NCBI GenBank assembly: GCA_030549495.1
Contig: JAUIRK010000003.1
Location: forward strand, 530,001 to 594,000
Direction: 5' to 3'
Origin: Nectonema munidae
Taxonomy: Eukaryota > Nematomorpha > Nectonematoida > Nectonematidae
DNA: 64,000 nucleotides
Below the pieces are notes generated by a model. The model searched no databases. It was not told the origin of the DNA and saw nothing but the letters and a program-made list of their open reading frames with translations. Below, one piece after another: positions 1 to 13,400 of this stretch (its first letter is position 1; the number at the start of each line of letters is the position of its first letter). The position numbers were made by a program, and so were the translations under genes.

Positions 1-774
1 AATTTTGACTTCTCCATTCTGGTTCATAAATAAAATGATTGAAAAACGTAATCTTCAAATCTTACAATGAAGGGTGTATTTGATTTATATAGAAATACCT
101 CATTTGAAGATGATGTATGTAGTATAAGAAACTACATAAGAAAATAAACTAATAAAAGGGAACCATGAATATATGGAAAAAAGAAGTATGTCTATTTAGT
201 TCTTCTCTAACACAGTCAAGTGAGGAGGGAAAGAAATTCCCGTGATAAAAAGTTTTTGAGATCGCGCCTTTTCCAATAATAATATTTATAATAAATGGGA
301 AAAGTGATAATAGAATAATTTTTAAGTAAATTTTTTACAAATAAAGTTAACTTTTTGAAGTCGTTAGGTCAATTTTTCAAGGATTTATACGTAAACTTGT
401 GTCGCACCTAGTTATTATGAGATTTTATTCAAAAAAGTTATCTCATCTTTATTTACACATGCGACAAAACAATGATAAACTTATCTTAACACAATTATGC
501 AAGAAAAATAAATCCATCTCTCTGACACGTGCATTTTTAAAGTAAAAAAGTATACAAGTGCTTAATATAGTTTTAGTTTGCTACGAATAATAATCAAAAT
601 TCACATATATTTAAGGTAAATATAAGAAGAAGGAATTAAATGAGGTTGAGAGCAAAGAAAGTGAGACACATGTATCAAGGTTCAGGATAAAATTCAAAAA
701 GTTTATCTTTCCAATCATATCACCCCTCTATCCCTATCCAATATCATTCGCTGTTATATGGAAATTTTATTCAG
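1..774. other. AT-rich sequence without a recognised gene
   Basis: No convincing coding exon is visible here. A weak exon-like stretch near 632-682 on the + strand (AG before, GT after, open and Glu-rich) could belong to the gene ending at 977, but its phase does not join cleanly to the exon at 775. The region is probably intron of that gene. Confidence 0.4.
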
Positions 775-977
775 TTGAAAAAGGCGCCAAGTCTTCTCCG
801 AATAAATCTCCAAGTTACAAAAATGTCAAGAGTGTCGAAAGAAGGCTAAAAGATATAAATCTTCAAAAAGAACTTATTTCCAAGCTCAGCGCGAAGAATA
901 AGGCCAACGAGAAGAAAGATGAAATTTCTTCAAAGAAAAAGCACAACTATACTAATGACATTATGACGAAAAAATGA
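775..977 (+). CDS. Terminal exon of an unrecognised lysine-rich protein
   Basis: A polypyrimidine-AG acceptor (ttttattcag) at about 765-774 is followed by an open stretch to a TGA at 975-977. Its codon composition is clearly richer in G and C than the neighbouring DNA. The reading (frame GAA AAA GGC GCC) gives a charged, Ser/Lys/Asn-rich tail of about 67 residues containing KSVERRLKDINLQKELISKL, which may be a short amphipathic helix or coiled coil. The last residues are NDIMTKK. An AATAAA lies 27 bases downstream. The rest of the gene would lie to the left of the window. I do not recognise the family. A chance open frame is possible, but acceptor, base composition, stop and poly(A) signal agree. 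Confidence 0.5.
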
Positions 978-1003
978 AACAGCTCGTGATATACAAAATT
1001 TTG

Positions 1004-1009
1004 AATAAA
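1004..1009 (+). promoter_or_regulatory. Candidate poly(A) signal AATAAA
   Basis: AATAAA 27 bases after the stop of the 775-977 exon on the same strand, at the usual place for a 3-prime end signal. Confidence 0.4.
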
Positions 1010-4000
1010 TCATTATTTATTTGAAGTGTCTTATTTTTATTTGAAACATATTTTTTAGGTATCTTATATATTTAGTTTAGTGTTAAATGTGCGCTTTTTA
1101 AGCATAGGTTCTATGTAATGCTTGCTATGAACTTATTATAAACCGATGTCATTTTAATATTGATTTGAAAAAAATATTAAAAATAAAATTATTTAAAATG
1201 TTTATTTATATAAAAAAATTAAAAAATATAAATAATAGAAATTGAAATAAAAAATTTTTCAGAAAAACGTTTTCAATTATAATTAATTTCAAATTTTAAT
1301 AAACTTACCTTTACTTTTTTGAAACTTTGGTTTTTTACCTTGGATTTGTACAAAATATTTAGAAATTTTTGCTTTAAAATTTCAATTCTGTTTTATCAAA
1401 CATAGGATTTAAAATTATATATTTTTGATGCCGTTTATTAATTCAAGCTTTAAAGCGTATATTCAATTTCAAAGTAGAAATACAAATTTTAATAAAATTT
1501 CTTTCAAATTTTTTTATAATTTGCTGTAAGTTCTGATGCTTTTCATTGCGTTTTTGTCTTGATGCAAATAAAAGGAAATATATATTCAAATCATATGCAT
1601 GCTCATCTTAAAATGTTGAATTTCTAAATGAAAAATATTTTAAACTTTGTAAAAAATTATTTAAATTCATTTTTTTGATGCTGAGGTATTGAAAGATACA
1701 ACAATGAATTAAAAAAGCTTTTATTAAATAAAGTTTGGTGAACAAAATTTATTAAGGTAATTTTAACGAATAAAAGTATCGTAACTAATTTTGGCAAGAT
1801 GACAGATTTTATTCAAATATTTTTCCTCTGAAGAAAGAATTACTAAAGTTAAGATAATTTTATCTGTTAAAATTAACTTGATAAATTTTACAATTTATTT
1901 ATTTACCAAATTTTACAAAGAGTAAAACGTCAAAAAACCATTTTAAATAAGCGTCAAATATATTAGCACTAAAATAATACTTGATTCTAAAAACTGAAAA
2001 ATAAAAATAATATAAATGAATCCGTTTTTATTATATTAAAAAAATCAATTATTTTTATTCCAGTGCATAGATTTAAAGAGATTTAATTTCTTTTTTTCTT
2101 TTGTACAGGATTCTCATACATCTATCCATTGAAAGGAACTATTTTAAAATAACCATGTCACAAGACTTCTTGTTATAATTTTATGAGTCTTTACTTCAAA
2201 GAAATTACAATTTGTCTTTTCCGATAAAGTAACTCCACAAACTTGAGCAAGATAGAGCTACTCTGCTCCAATCTATGTCCTTATTAAACAAATATTTCCC
2301 TATACTAAATATAAACCTTTTTGTCTCTAACTATGCCGACCATATCTTCTTGTGGAATAGTGGGATAATGTAACAAAATGGGGCCATATGTCTATCTGAT
2401 TGAATGTCGCTTCTTTGTCAATGAGCGAGGGAGAAATAAATATTAAAGGGTTGAGAGAACTCTCTATCACCCACCTGCACAAACTGCTTATCAATTTGAT
2501 AAAATTGAATTTTTCGTTTGATCTTGATTAAATATACATTTTCCTTTTTTAGAGACATGATTTACTCTAATTCTTATTTAACGAACATATTTCATTGCTT
2601 TGTTATATTGTAACATATGATAAAAAAAATTGGACATTAAAAAATCAACTAGCATATCTCTAAGACGTCTGCCGGCATAGCTCTAAGAGACAAAGTGCGT
2701 GTTATTCTCAAGCTACTCAACAATCGTCTCATTTTAACCTCCATTTTTATTTAAAATTTGCTTTTCAGGTAATTGATTATTTGGTTTATATTAACCTAAC
2801 AGGTTAGTAAATCGTAAAGATGCGTTTAATTGTCTAAAATATAATCACTTAAAATTAGGAATCTCTTAGTGTTAATAAAGAATATAAAAGACTTGAAATT
2901 GACGCATTCATTCGCTAAAAATGTTTAATATAAATTAGTTGGAAGTGTGACTCTTTTTATTCTTTTGCGTTTTTACTAAACCTTTATATCTCTCCGCAAC
3001 ATATTACTGGTTTAATTAAAATATATTGAATTGACCAATCAAAAAGGTAGATGAAGATTGCATGGTAAATATAAATGAATTTTTGTGTCGGAAATTTGTT
3101 ATAATGTAATAAAATTATTAATTCATTATAGTTTGTAATTGTATATGCATTTTTTTAATTCAGTATAGAAACGAGTTTTTTCTTGAGCATACCTTCTACG
3201 TCTCAATGGGTACAAAGAAATTAACATAAAAATTTGTTTGATGCGATGTCATCAAATCAAGCTTTTATTATGTTTCATCCAAGTATTTTTTTCTTGAATA
3301 ATCTTTCTTTTCTTTCTTCTTATTATGTCTTTATATATCGCATGATATTTGAATTTGATTCATATGCTACGCCTCTTTATTGCTGGCTTTTAAAATGAAC
3401 GTTCATACATATTTTAGTGCACTGGTTGGTGTTGGATTCCCTCATTTCTACTTGAAAATTTAATTCAATTCGCTTTAAAACTTCACAAAAATTCATAAGG
3501 GAGAAGCTGATTTTTCTTCTCAATTAATAAATTATTAAGTAAAAGTAAAGAAATTTGATTTAGACATCTACAAAATCGCATCTTGATCTTTTCAAGAAGA
3601 TCATTCAAGATTTTCAAGATCTGTATGTTGTTGCTCTAAGTATCAATATTTTTAAAAATGTAAACTACAAGTTACGTTACGTTGGGCATTGCTTAAACTT
3701 TAATTCTTTGCCCAAATGTTGAGTGCAGACCTTCAACCTCATTTTTCATCAGAGAAAACGACGCGACAGTTGTACTGCTTAGCCATACCTTGATATACCT
3801 TCTTTAAAAGGATTGATATTTCATATATACCATATTTGGTTGTATTTTGTCCATTGCAATTCCATTTTGTCGTTTTGCCATTCTATTTTGACTTTTTGCA
3901 ATTCAAACTTAATCATCACATGTCTTTTTTGAAATAATATTTTGTCAACGTGTATCAGTGCTTTTTAATACAAATCTTCTGCTTTACATTAGACATCGTC

Positions 4001-4690
4001 TGATTATTCTGGTCGTTAAACGGTTAACATCGAATGGTTAACTTGATTCCATTAATCTTAGAATTTAATCGGCAGATCAATTCTTAACTCGCGATCAAAC
4101 CTTTAAATTATTCTTTATTTTATTTGAAAACCTTTGTCTTAGTTATTTAGATGGTTTGTTAAGTTATTAGTCAAAGCTTCTAATTTGGAGGAAGCAATCC
4201 AAATAGTTTTTTAATTAAAAATATTTTACTATTTATTTATTTAATTAGCAATATGAAGACAAATTTAAAATGTCAATTATTTATTAATACCAAATTTATC
4301 AGTTATCGTTTGCTTTTTCCCCTCCATTTCCATTTATTAAAAATTAAGGCTTGTCTCATTTTATTATTTAGCCAGCTTCTTTTAAAACCTTCGCCCGACG
4401 GAGTGAAATTTATAACACGGACAAAACCTCCACCATGTGAACATTGAACAATCGTTGTATTTCATTAGATTTATTGTATAAACAAAAGGCTGAATCCCGT
4501 ACTATGTGATTTTTTATTGCAAAATTCTTATCATGTAACCAAAATTCTTTGCAACACTTCTACTCAATAAATTACAACACCACACATCTCTTTGTTTATA
4601 TTCTGTTTCTTTCTTTTGCTTCTCTTTGCTTTTGAAAATATCTTGTTCTTTATCTTCTAATTCATCTAGTGTTTGCGATAGTTCAGGCGA
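1010..4690. other. AT-rich intergenic stretch, nothing recognised
   Basis: Both strands are rich in stops and homopolymer A/T runs. I see no splice-bounded coding segment, no clear terminal inverted repeats and no tandem array. The small open frame near 4253 has no family resemblance and a composition like its surroundings. Confidence 0.5.
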
Positions 4691-4953
4691 TGCAATGGAT
4701 TATATCCTTTGAATGATCGTTATTGGATCCGATGATTCTTCGTCTTCGGAAGATTAAAAAATGAATCCCTGTCTGCTCCTGATGGTACAATTTATAAATG
4801 GGATCCAATTTACTCAAATTTAGGAAGATCAGTACCTTCAAAGGAATATATCTAATTTATCACATGAACCATTTCGTTCAGCAATTGGTCTCAAAGATTT
4901 GACAAATTTTTTTAATTTTTTTTACACAAGAGATTTTCAAATACATTTCTAAC

Positions 4954-5202
4954 ATGAAGAAGATTGAAAAAGTTGGGAAAGTATTTACTAAATATTTAAA
5001 GGGAAAGAAAAACCTCAGTTATGAAGAAAGACTACAAAATTTTAATCTTCCTACTTCATCAATTCGTAATGAAATATCAACAATATTTAACATTATAAAA
5101 GGTAGTACCAATCTTAACAAAATTGTCTTACCTGAGTTTTCTTCAAGTTTATCCAGAAAAGAAGTGTTCAAAAAAAAGAGAGTTCAAAAAGAAGCTCGAT
5201 GA
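4954..5202 (+). mobile_element. Tail of a LINE ORF2, fragment
   Basis: An 82-codon open stretch ending in TGA. It contains NLSYEERLQNFNLPTSSIRN followed by IFNIIKG, the pattern (q.r.tK.i.g.k.LsYeeRL..l.lpsl..RR...D.i..ykI..G) that follows the reverse transcriptase in many CR1/jockey-type non-LTR elements. The usual RR-RGDLI part is altered to RNEISTI. No reverse transcriptase is attached, so this is a fragment embedded in older piggyBac remains. Confidence 0.55.
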
Positions 5203-5875
5203 ATTTTGGATAAAAGATCAGCACAAACATTTATGATCATGAAAATTTAGATGCATTTTTCATAGGCGTCTAGATGCCTTCTCTTAATAAAGTTATGTTA
5301 TATGTTAATGATTATTCGTAAGTTTTTTGTTTTCTACAAACTACAAAAATGCACTAAGATATAGATGTATAGGTTAAATTTTTAATAAATATTAGTACAG
5401 TAAAAGAGATTCACTCTTGAAACACAAAACATTCCGTACAGGTCGAAAGTGGAGGCACATACGAGCTGTACTTATTTAGTCTTTTGCTTTTTTTGTTTGT
5501 CTGATTACTTCTCTTTCATTATGTGTATCCCTACTATTTTGTTTGAGAAGCTTTGTACCTGGGAAAAATATTTTAAAAGATCTACATGACATAGCGAGTA
5601 ATGGAGTAACTAATCGAGTTTGGCCGAAAAAAGAATTCTCCGGTATTTTCACTTGAGTATCGCTGGATGTCAGTACGAAGTTAGACTGCGTATGTTTCTT
5701 CAAATTTAGATCAATTTGATAAATTCTCTAATCTAGTATTTTCTTTTCGTTTTTATGATGCGTCCGAATATGATGTCAAAAATCTGTGTATATTCACCAG
5801 TTTGATTATATAGTCAATCGTTCATGTTTGAGAACATGATCACGACAAATACTTCTGATAATTATTTATACTATA
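5203..5875. other. Unassigned sequence inside the piggyBac relic
   Basis: There is a 75-codon open frame on the - strand (5476-5703) with balanced composition that I could not assign to a family. It has no convincing splice sites and may be a degraded piece of another element. Confidence 0.3.
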
Positions 5876-7205
5876 AATATTTTACCATTGTAGATCTGAA
5901 AATCCTACTTGGATAAATTTAAAGTACTCTCATCCAAACATTTTATTTGAACACCTGCTAGCCTATTTAGCATGCTTGGTACACCTTGGACAGGCTAAGG
6001 ATCAAGTCATTGGACACGCTAAGGATCAAAAACTGGATGTAAAAGTTTTATTTTCAGAGAAGTACGGAGATCCTTTTTTACGCGCATCTCTGAGCCGTGA
6101 CATGTTCTTGCTGATTCATGTGTTCATACGTTTCGATGATAAAAATTTATCGTAATATAGATGACAAAATATCTCCTATTAGAGTGCTTCATGATTATGT
6201 GTATCAAAACTTCTATAAATACTGGTACCGAAGGAATATCTTACTGCTGACGAACAGTTGGTAAAATTTAGAGGAAATGTCCTGTAAAAATATATGATCT
6301 TTCGAAATTTGGTCGTTACGGCTTGAAAGTTTATCATCTTTGTGATGCGAAAAGTTATTTTGTTCTGAAGTCTGAAGTTTATGTTTTGTGGTTTTCCGAA
6401 TCGACAGTATTTTTATGGAAACTCTATTGTCAAAAGGCTGCTCTTAAGGTAGTGGAATCTTTGTCGGTAGATTTTTAATGGGTTAGGATCTTTGCAAATG
6501 GTCTCTAGATAATAATTGTATAACAAATTGTAGAACTTGCAGATCAAACAGATGTATACCTCATATCATACGCCCTGGACATCTGAAAAATTTGCATCTG
6601 GCAGAATGCGAAAGCAAATTTCTATACGCTGAACATGCTTCTCTCACTGCTTATATAACAAAGAGGCATGCAAAAAAAATTTCAAGGTGGTCTTCATCCT
6701 TTCTTCACCATATTTGAAAGAAATTAGTATATTTGGGGGTAAGAATAAATCTCAGACGCTACTTGAATGCGACAAATACAATGGTGGTGTAGACGTTTAT
6801 AACGGAATGAAAATATATTTCATAAGTTTGTAACGGAATGCTTCGAGAATATACTTCTTATAAAAAAAATAAAATGTTATTTTTTGAAAAAAATATTTTA
6901 ATCTAAGTGTCAGAGATAAATAAGAAATAATTACAAATAATTAAAAAGTTTTTTCCATTACCACATAATTGGAGTGGCTATCATATATTGGTCACCTTTT
7001 TTGAAAAGTAACAATAATTTTTTTTCTTCAGAAAATATAGTTAAATATTCAATTAAAATTTACATATAAAAATAAAACGTTGACATATATAGCTTTATAG
7101 TTTATGGATGGATTGAGTGTACTTTCATCGTTTACTTTGCTTCAAAGCATACTAGAAGGAATAGAATATAATAAGAGAGCGATAGTAGAATGAAATTTTA
7201 AAATG

Positions 7206-7215
7206 TTTATTTATT
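7206..7215 (-). promoter_or_regulatory. Poly(A) signals of the peptidase gene
   Basis: Two overlapping AATAAA words on the - strand, about 70 bases beyond the TAA stop at 7284-7286. Confidence 0.5.
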
Positions 7216-7283
7216 ACAAAGACATGAAAAAAGTACAAAATTTTTTCAAAATAAAATAATAAGAAGAAATTAAGAATCAAAGT

Positions 7284-7483
7284 TTAGATCAGAGGAAGGG
7301 CAACTTGATCAGCAATTTGACATGTATTTCTGCCTCTCAAGACTCTTATATAACCTCCTTCTCCCCATCTAGTTCCGTAGCTGTTTTTCACGGTCCAGTA
7401 AGGAGTTCCACCGTTAGAAACGCCATACCCCACAACTGTCATTGCATGATTGACATTTCCCGCACAATCTCCGTGATATATTC
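7284..7483 (-). CDS. Peptidase last exon: active-site His and Asn
   Basis: The acceptor is ttaag before GA ATA TAT. The exon completes KGG-IYHGDC, then holds [10 protein letters not shown] (active-site His), [20 protein letters not shown] (active-site Asn and the following Trp) and the end [15 protein letters not shown] with TAA at 7284-7286. Its length and order match the C-terminal part of cathepsin L-type enzymes. The upstream donor splits a Gly codon after its first base and this exon supplies the other two. Confidence 0.9.
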
Positions 7484-10400
7484 CTTAACAATTAAGAAGT
7501 TTATATCAGAAGTTCAACATGGAGGAAAACTAAAATTGGGCAAAAATTACGTAGAGATCTAAGCTGATTGAAGAGCTAAAACTCCGATGGCAGCGAGAAA
7601 AGAAAAATAATCAACTTTTGAAGACCTGTGTACCAAATTCCAGACAAACGCTTGTAGACGTTAAACCAAATCAAGAGCATATGAAAATTGGTTGTTTTCG
7701 CATAAGAATCATGGAAACACAATACAAGTTAAAAATGTAAGCTACTTGGATGATATCGTACTACGACAAAATGCGACAAGACATAAACCTCCGAGCACGG
7801 CAATATTAAAACCCACATGAAAATGGAAAGATGCAGTGACAGTAATAATTTGGCTGTTGTAAAAATTTTTTTACATTAGTAAAAAAGAAAGCTTAGAAGA
7901 CAGCTAAGCCCTATCAGAGGTTTTAAACCAACAGGGACATCGTAAACAACAAATTAACTAATTTACAAATTAATTAAGTAATTAACTAACCGAATATTGA
8001 ATTATTCAGCTACCAACCAATAAATCAACTTACTTACCTACACATATTTACTAACTAACTAAGCAATATAAAAATATAATCAACTATACGTTTCTAGACT
8101 CAAGACTCTAGAGGCTAGCTGTCCTCGTGGAAATTTCATATGGAGGTATAATTATCTTGATAGTGCTTAACTTTGGTAAGTTAAGTTTTGTTAAGTTTTT
8201 ATCGCTGCAAAAAAAATTAAACAAGTAAATTTTTTGTAACACCAAAAAAACTCTCAATTAGAAATTTAAATGAAGTGAAAGAATTTTAGGTTAAAAAAAT
8301 GTAAAAATCCTTTGAAAACAAAATGTGCTTTGACAAACCAAAAAATTAAAGTTTATATTTCTTTTTACAAATCATATTATTAAAAAATGTTTACTTTTGT
8401 CAGCAGATATATACAAGTACTAATATATCATTGATGTATGGTGAAAAAGATAAATAAAGCGATTTGTATGGCTGACACAAGACCCTTAAGGATCGCTTGG
8501 TATTACCCTGTAAGAGAGAAATCTAAGAAATTTAGGAGTCAAAAAAATAGGTTCTTCAAAATTAAAATCTTGGAGATAAAAAATGGAAAAAAATTCTATA
8601 TGTAAGAATAGCGGTAAATAATGTAACAAAACGGGACCTCGTGTTTTTGGCCTATCGGATAGCTTGAATGAGCTAAGTTTTAAGTTGATTTAAATATGCC
8701 AGGTGTTAATCTTTACATTTTATAATGTTTTCCCATATCCCAATTTTTTTAGTTACTAGACTACTAATAAAAATCAAACACTGGTGAAAGATTGTTCTCA
8801 ATGTGAATATACTATTATTCAAACATTTAGAAGTTTTTGTCCTTCAAATATAATAAGCTATTATAACGAAACTCTTTAATGCATATTATTCCAAATTTTA
8901 TATTTTTTCAACAAATTTTTTTGCATTTTATTTCTAAATAATGGTGACTATATAAATAAAATATAAAAAGGAGTTTTTCCCAAGAATAAAGAAATGTTCA
9001 TTTTAAGTCAAAAATTTCTTGGAATAAGTTTTTCAATGAAGAACTGAATAAATGTGAACACTTGAAATTTTGGTTGCGTAAAATCGAATGCTTAAAATTT
9101 TTACCTCCTTTGTACAACTGAAAATTTTGAGAAACGGCGAAAGCAACCGACAAAGGTCCATACTTGGCGAGGTATTGAGCCATCGCATTTTCATTTCTTC
9201 TTGGAACGGAAGCGTAAGCCTGGCTATTTTGAATTTTAGCACTTTTTCTAAAATTTTTGCAGCTCGAAAGCTTAAAGAAAAAATGGAGGCATCATTCACA
9301 TAAAAACATTTTGAATTGGTGGTAAGATTGATTCATTAGTCTAATGCGAGTGTTGCCAACTTGTGCTTCTTTCCCTGTTTGCCTGAAACCCATATTAACT
9401 TTAAAGTCAATTTTCTGACAATATGTTCTCGAAAGAATTCAAATTTGATATATTTAACCGTCGCTCTATATTCTTCACAAAAAGGCTTAACCCAAAATTA
9501 ACCAAAGTTCGTATGGTTGGGGAGTTGATGGAGATGAAATGAGCAATTTTATGTATTTACCAATAATTTGCCCTCATATCAATTATTTTTAGAATAAAAT
9601 ATATTTTATTTTTAACATTATATTTTAAGAGTTTTTCAAACAAAAAATTCTTCTATCCGTTAATTATTCAACTCATTTTAAAAGCATAATACATTATTTA
9701 CAATGGTCGCTATTTGATAAAGAAATGACTTTTTTAAGCATTTTAAGATGTTCTAACAGAGTGTTAAGTAAAAATAAGTTTTATTTTTTTCTTTAGTTGT
9801 TAAATTTTTTATTTAAAAATTCTACTTCTAAGTTTACAGCAAACTATATAATTGATAATGCAGCAGTTCTATTAGAAAATTTACGAACGGGCGATTTTAT
9901 AAGATTTTTTTGTAAAATGATTTGTTAGAATATTCAATATGAAAAAGCATATAAGGCAAAGAATACACTTTCTTTAGTAATCCTAAAGTTCTCTTATTTT
10001 CGAAGAAATTGATTCTAATACCTTCAAATAGTTTTTATTTATTTTTTATTTTTAAAAATGGTTCTTTTTCTTAGCTTAGAAATTGTCGTCTGGTAAATTT
10101 TCAGTTTCGAATAATACATTAAGATAAGATAAGATAAGATAAGACTTTATTCATGTTTGAAAATGAAGTTCAAATAATGTTTCTATGATTTTAGATTATA
10201 AGATCTTTGTTTCTATACTTAATAAGTTGCTTTACTCAAAGAAAATCTATCTAATTTTCTCATTAACTTTAAAATATGCAATTACTTTGCTACCCATACT
10301 AAAAATTCTTTTGTCTAATGCATAAATTTATTTTTAGATACATTATATCTTCTCCAACCTGTATTCTACGATGATTCATCTCCAAACTATATACTACAAT

Positions 10401-13400
10401 GATTCATCTCCAACCTGTATACTACGATGATTCATCTCCAACCTGTTTACTAGGATGATTCATCTTCAACCTGTATACTACGATGGTTTCTATTCCATGT
10501 ACAAATAACTAGGGAGACAATGTTCAACTTTCTGTTCACATTTTGCTAGATGTAAGATTTGATATACCTCATTCGGGGATACGATGCTACATAAGTTATT
10601 ACCTATATACATTATACCTGTATACTACGTTGGTTCATCTCCAACCTGTATACCGCGATAATTCATCTCCAACCTATATAATATATTTTATCAAATAATC
10701 AAAATAAAATTCTGTAATCAAAGAATCGAAAAATATTCTTTAAAAAATCAAAAAATATCAAACTTTTTGTTCATATTTTGCTACCTCATACGATGTTACA
10801 AAAGTTATTACCTATACTTTACAATTTGCACGATTTTAATATTATATTTGTCGAATAATCAAAGAATCGAAAAATGTTCAAATCAAAAAATATTTATTCT
10901 TTTTAAATATATCGTTGGCTCCCCTTACTTTTAGTTTCGTATGTGCATAATTTGATGAAAATTAATTATTAAAGATTAGGTTTATCTTTCAATTTTAAAA
11001 GTAAGGGGAGCCAACGATATATTTAAAAAGAATAAATATTTTTTGATCTGAACATTTTTCGATTCTTTGATTATTCGACAAATGTATGTAAAATATTTTT
11101 TGAAAATTTTTATTTTAAGTATATTTTTTAAGCATTTTACGATTTACACATTTAAATATATAATAAGGCTGGCAAGTTTGGCAAGTTGTCTCCCCGGAGG
11201 TCTTGCCAGACCTCTGATATATTAATTAAAACATGAATAAATAAAAAAAATTAAAAAAAAATTATTTTAGTATTATTGAATTTGAATGTTTTCGAAAATA
11301 TTTCGGTGAAATACTTTCGTCCATCTCAAGTCATTTAAAAGAAGTGTGACGTTTACCAAGAAAACAATGAGGCAAAGATCACTGCTGGGAGTTGTCTTAT
11401 TTGTTATATAAATTTACAGGTACTAGGGCAAAATTCCGCGGCTTACAAAATCCCATGAGGATTATATTTTTTAACATAATTTATCGAACAATAATCAATT
11501 ATTTAATGATAGTTTTATTTCTAAGTCTTGTTTTTTAACTTTTGATCAAATACTTACTCAATTATATTGTCAAAATTATGCACCATTTTTATCCTGTTTT
11601 TATCTTATTTTCAAAGTAAAAGTTGAAGTAACAAAATTTTACTTAAACGCAATGAGAAATTTGATGAATTAAACAGAAATATCAATTAAAAAATCCCATG
11701 AAATGAAATAGAGGAACGAAAATGAAAACAATTAATTGCTTACGCGCGCAACATATGGATAAATGCTATCACTGCTGACTCCAACATCTCGCAAGAAGTT
11801 GAAAGTTCCGGTAAAGTGACCTCCTGAACATCCATTGTTTCCGTACTGTTTCCTCGCACAGTCAACAACATTTTGTTCGCTCAGCGTATCTATGCCATAT
11901 GATCTCTTCTTTTTAATCGCTATTCTCGATTCTAATGCTGCAATCTGAAAGTAAAAAACGAGAAATCAATCATCAAAAGAATGTGAACACAATTATCATT
12001 ATTAAATACAATGTATATCTTCTAAAACGTCGTTTGCCATATAGCTGCTATATTTCTCTTGTGTATTATTCAATTTGATACTTATCTAAAATAAACTTTG
12101 TTGCGTGTACGATTTGATATAGTAACAATGGGAACACAACGGTGTAGAAATCATTGTGTTTTGAAAAAGAATAGGAATAATGAATATTAATAATCTCTAT
12201 GTAGGGAAATCGTAGACTGAGGACGTTACCTCATAAAGCTTAACTAAAAAAAATAATTACATTAATTATTTTATTTTACACATTTCTAAGTTTTAGAGTA
12301 GTCAACTTTATCACATAAAATTCGACTAACAATAAACCATCTCAAATATAGGTTTCAAACAATGTCTAATTTATTATTAGTTATTGATGTAGGAATGTTT
12401 TTCTTCTTCTTTCTTAAAATATATTTTCAAAATTTTGTTAACTCCGGCATAAATTACTTGCAATTAATTCAAAATTTAGTGTCTTCGAATAAAGTTTCAA
12501 TATTTTATAAATTGAAGATAAATAAAATAAATATTGTAAGTAAATATTCGCTTATTTTTTCATTAAGTTTTATGAATATTTTTTTAATAAAGATAAGAAG
12601 TTTCAAAGAAAAATGTTGATTAAAAGTATATTTTTTTAACTTCAATAATTTTTATATTTAAGTGTATATTATTCTAGCAAGACGCATTCGCTGTGATATT
12701 GCCAGACCACTGATATATCCTTGTACAAATGAGAAACTGGTATGATTGACAATTGTAAATTTCATTATTATATTATGATCTTTTGATTTGTTATTTGCTT
12801 CGACTTTTATAATAAAAAATTTATTTTCCATTAATTCAAACAAATAAGTGAATTGAAATTTGATTTGAAACACAAAAACCATGGATTATCATGTTTTGAT
12901 TTGAGATATCCTTGGTATTTATAGCGCTACAAATGACAATTCTCATATTTGTCTCAATTCAATTACCAATCATAACGGATTCTCATTTTTACCAAAGAAA
13001 ATGGAAAATTATTATCAATGTGAAATGAAACTAGTTATGGGGTTTAGTTAAATTTTTTTTTAGCACGTTACAAAATTAGAAAAACCTAATATCAAAAAAT
13101 TCACCTCACGAGCCAATGTCACTAATATTTCTACACTGTCTTTTTAACTGATAAATCTTTTCCTCTCTTTCATAGTACTTAGTATTTTAGCATTTCTAAC
13201 TTATCTCATTTAAAATGGAAGAAAGTGAATTAAAGAATTAGGCAAAAATCTCAAATTTCAAAATTTATAATTAATCTATTTGTTTTAATTCAAATATTAT
13301 TTATTAAATAAATTATTATTGATCTTTCGTTTTACTTTTACACAATATTACTTTAACAAATATAACTTTTAATATTACAGAGAAAAGTTTATAAAGTTTG

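Larger units (their letters stand above)
4700..6815 (+). pseudogene. Decayed piggyBac transposase relic
   Basis: Several pieces of a piggyBac (DDE_Tnp_1_7) transposase are readable in changing frames on the + strand. An N-terminal piece near 4740-4870 includes DGTIYKWDPIY. A middle part at about 5880-6300 reads ILFEHLLAYLACLVHLGQA, then RASLSRDMFLLIHVFIRFDD and LTADEQLVKFRG (the Asp of this motif is catalytic in the family). A C-terminal part near 6690-6810 reads SSPYLKEISIFGGKNKS and DKYNGGVDVYNGMK. Many stops and frame changes separate them, so it is not functional. A LINE tail (4954-5202) sits between the N-terminal and middle parts and is probably an insertion. Terminal repeats were not found. 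Confidence 0.75.
9248..11743. other. Intron(s) of the peptidase gene
   Basis: AT-rich. It should hold one short exon bearing the cathepsin Cys after the YPY motif, but I could not place it. It contains an (AAGAT)n run, a 28-bp minisatellite and a large foldback, listed separately. Confidence 0.55.

Noticed and set aside
5476-5703. A 75-codon - strand gene
   Set aside because: No family match, no convincing splice or poly(A) context, and it sits among dead transposon pieces.
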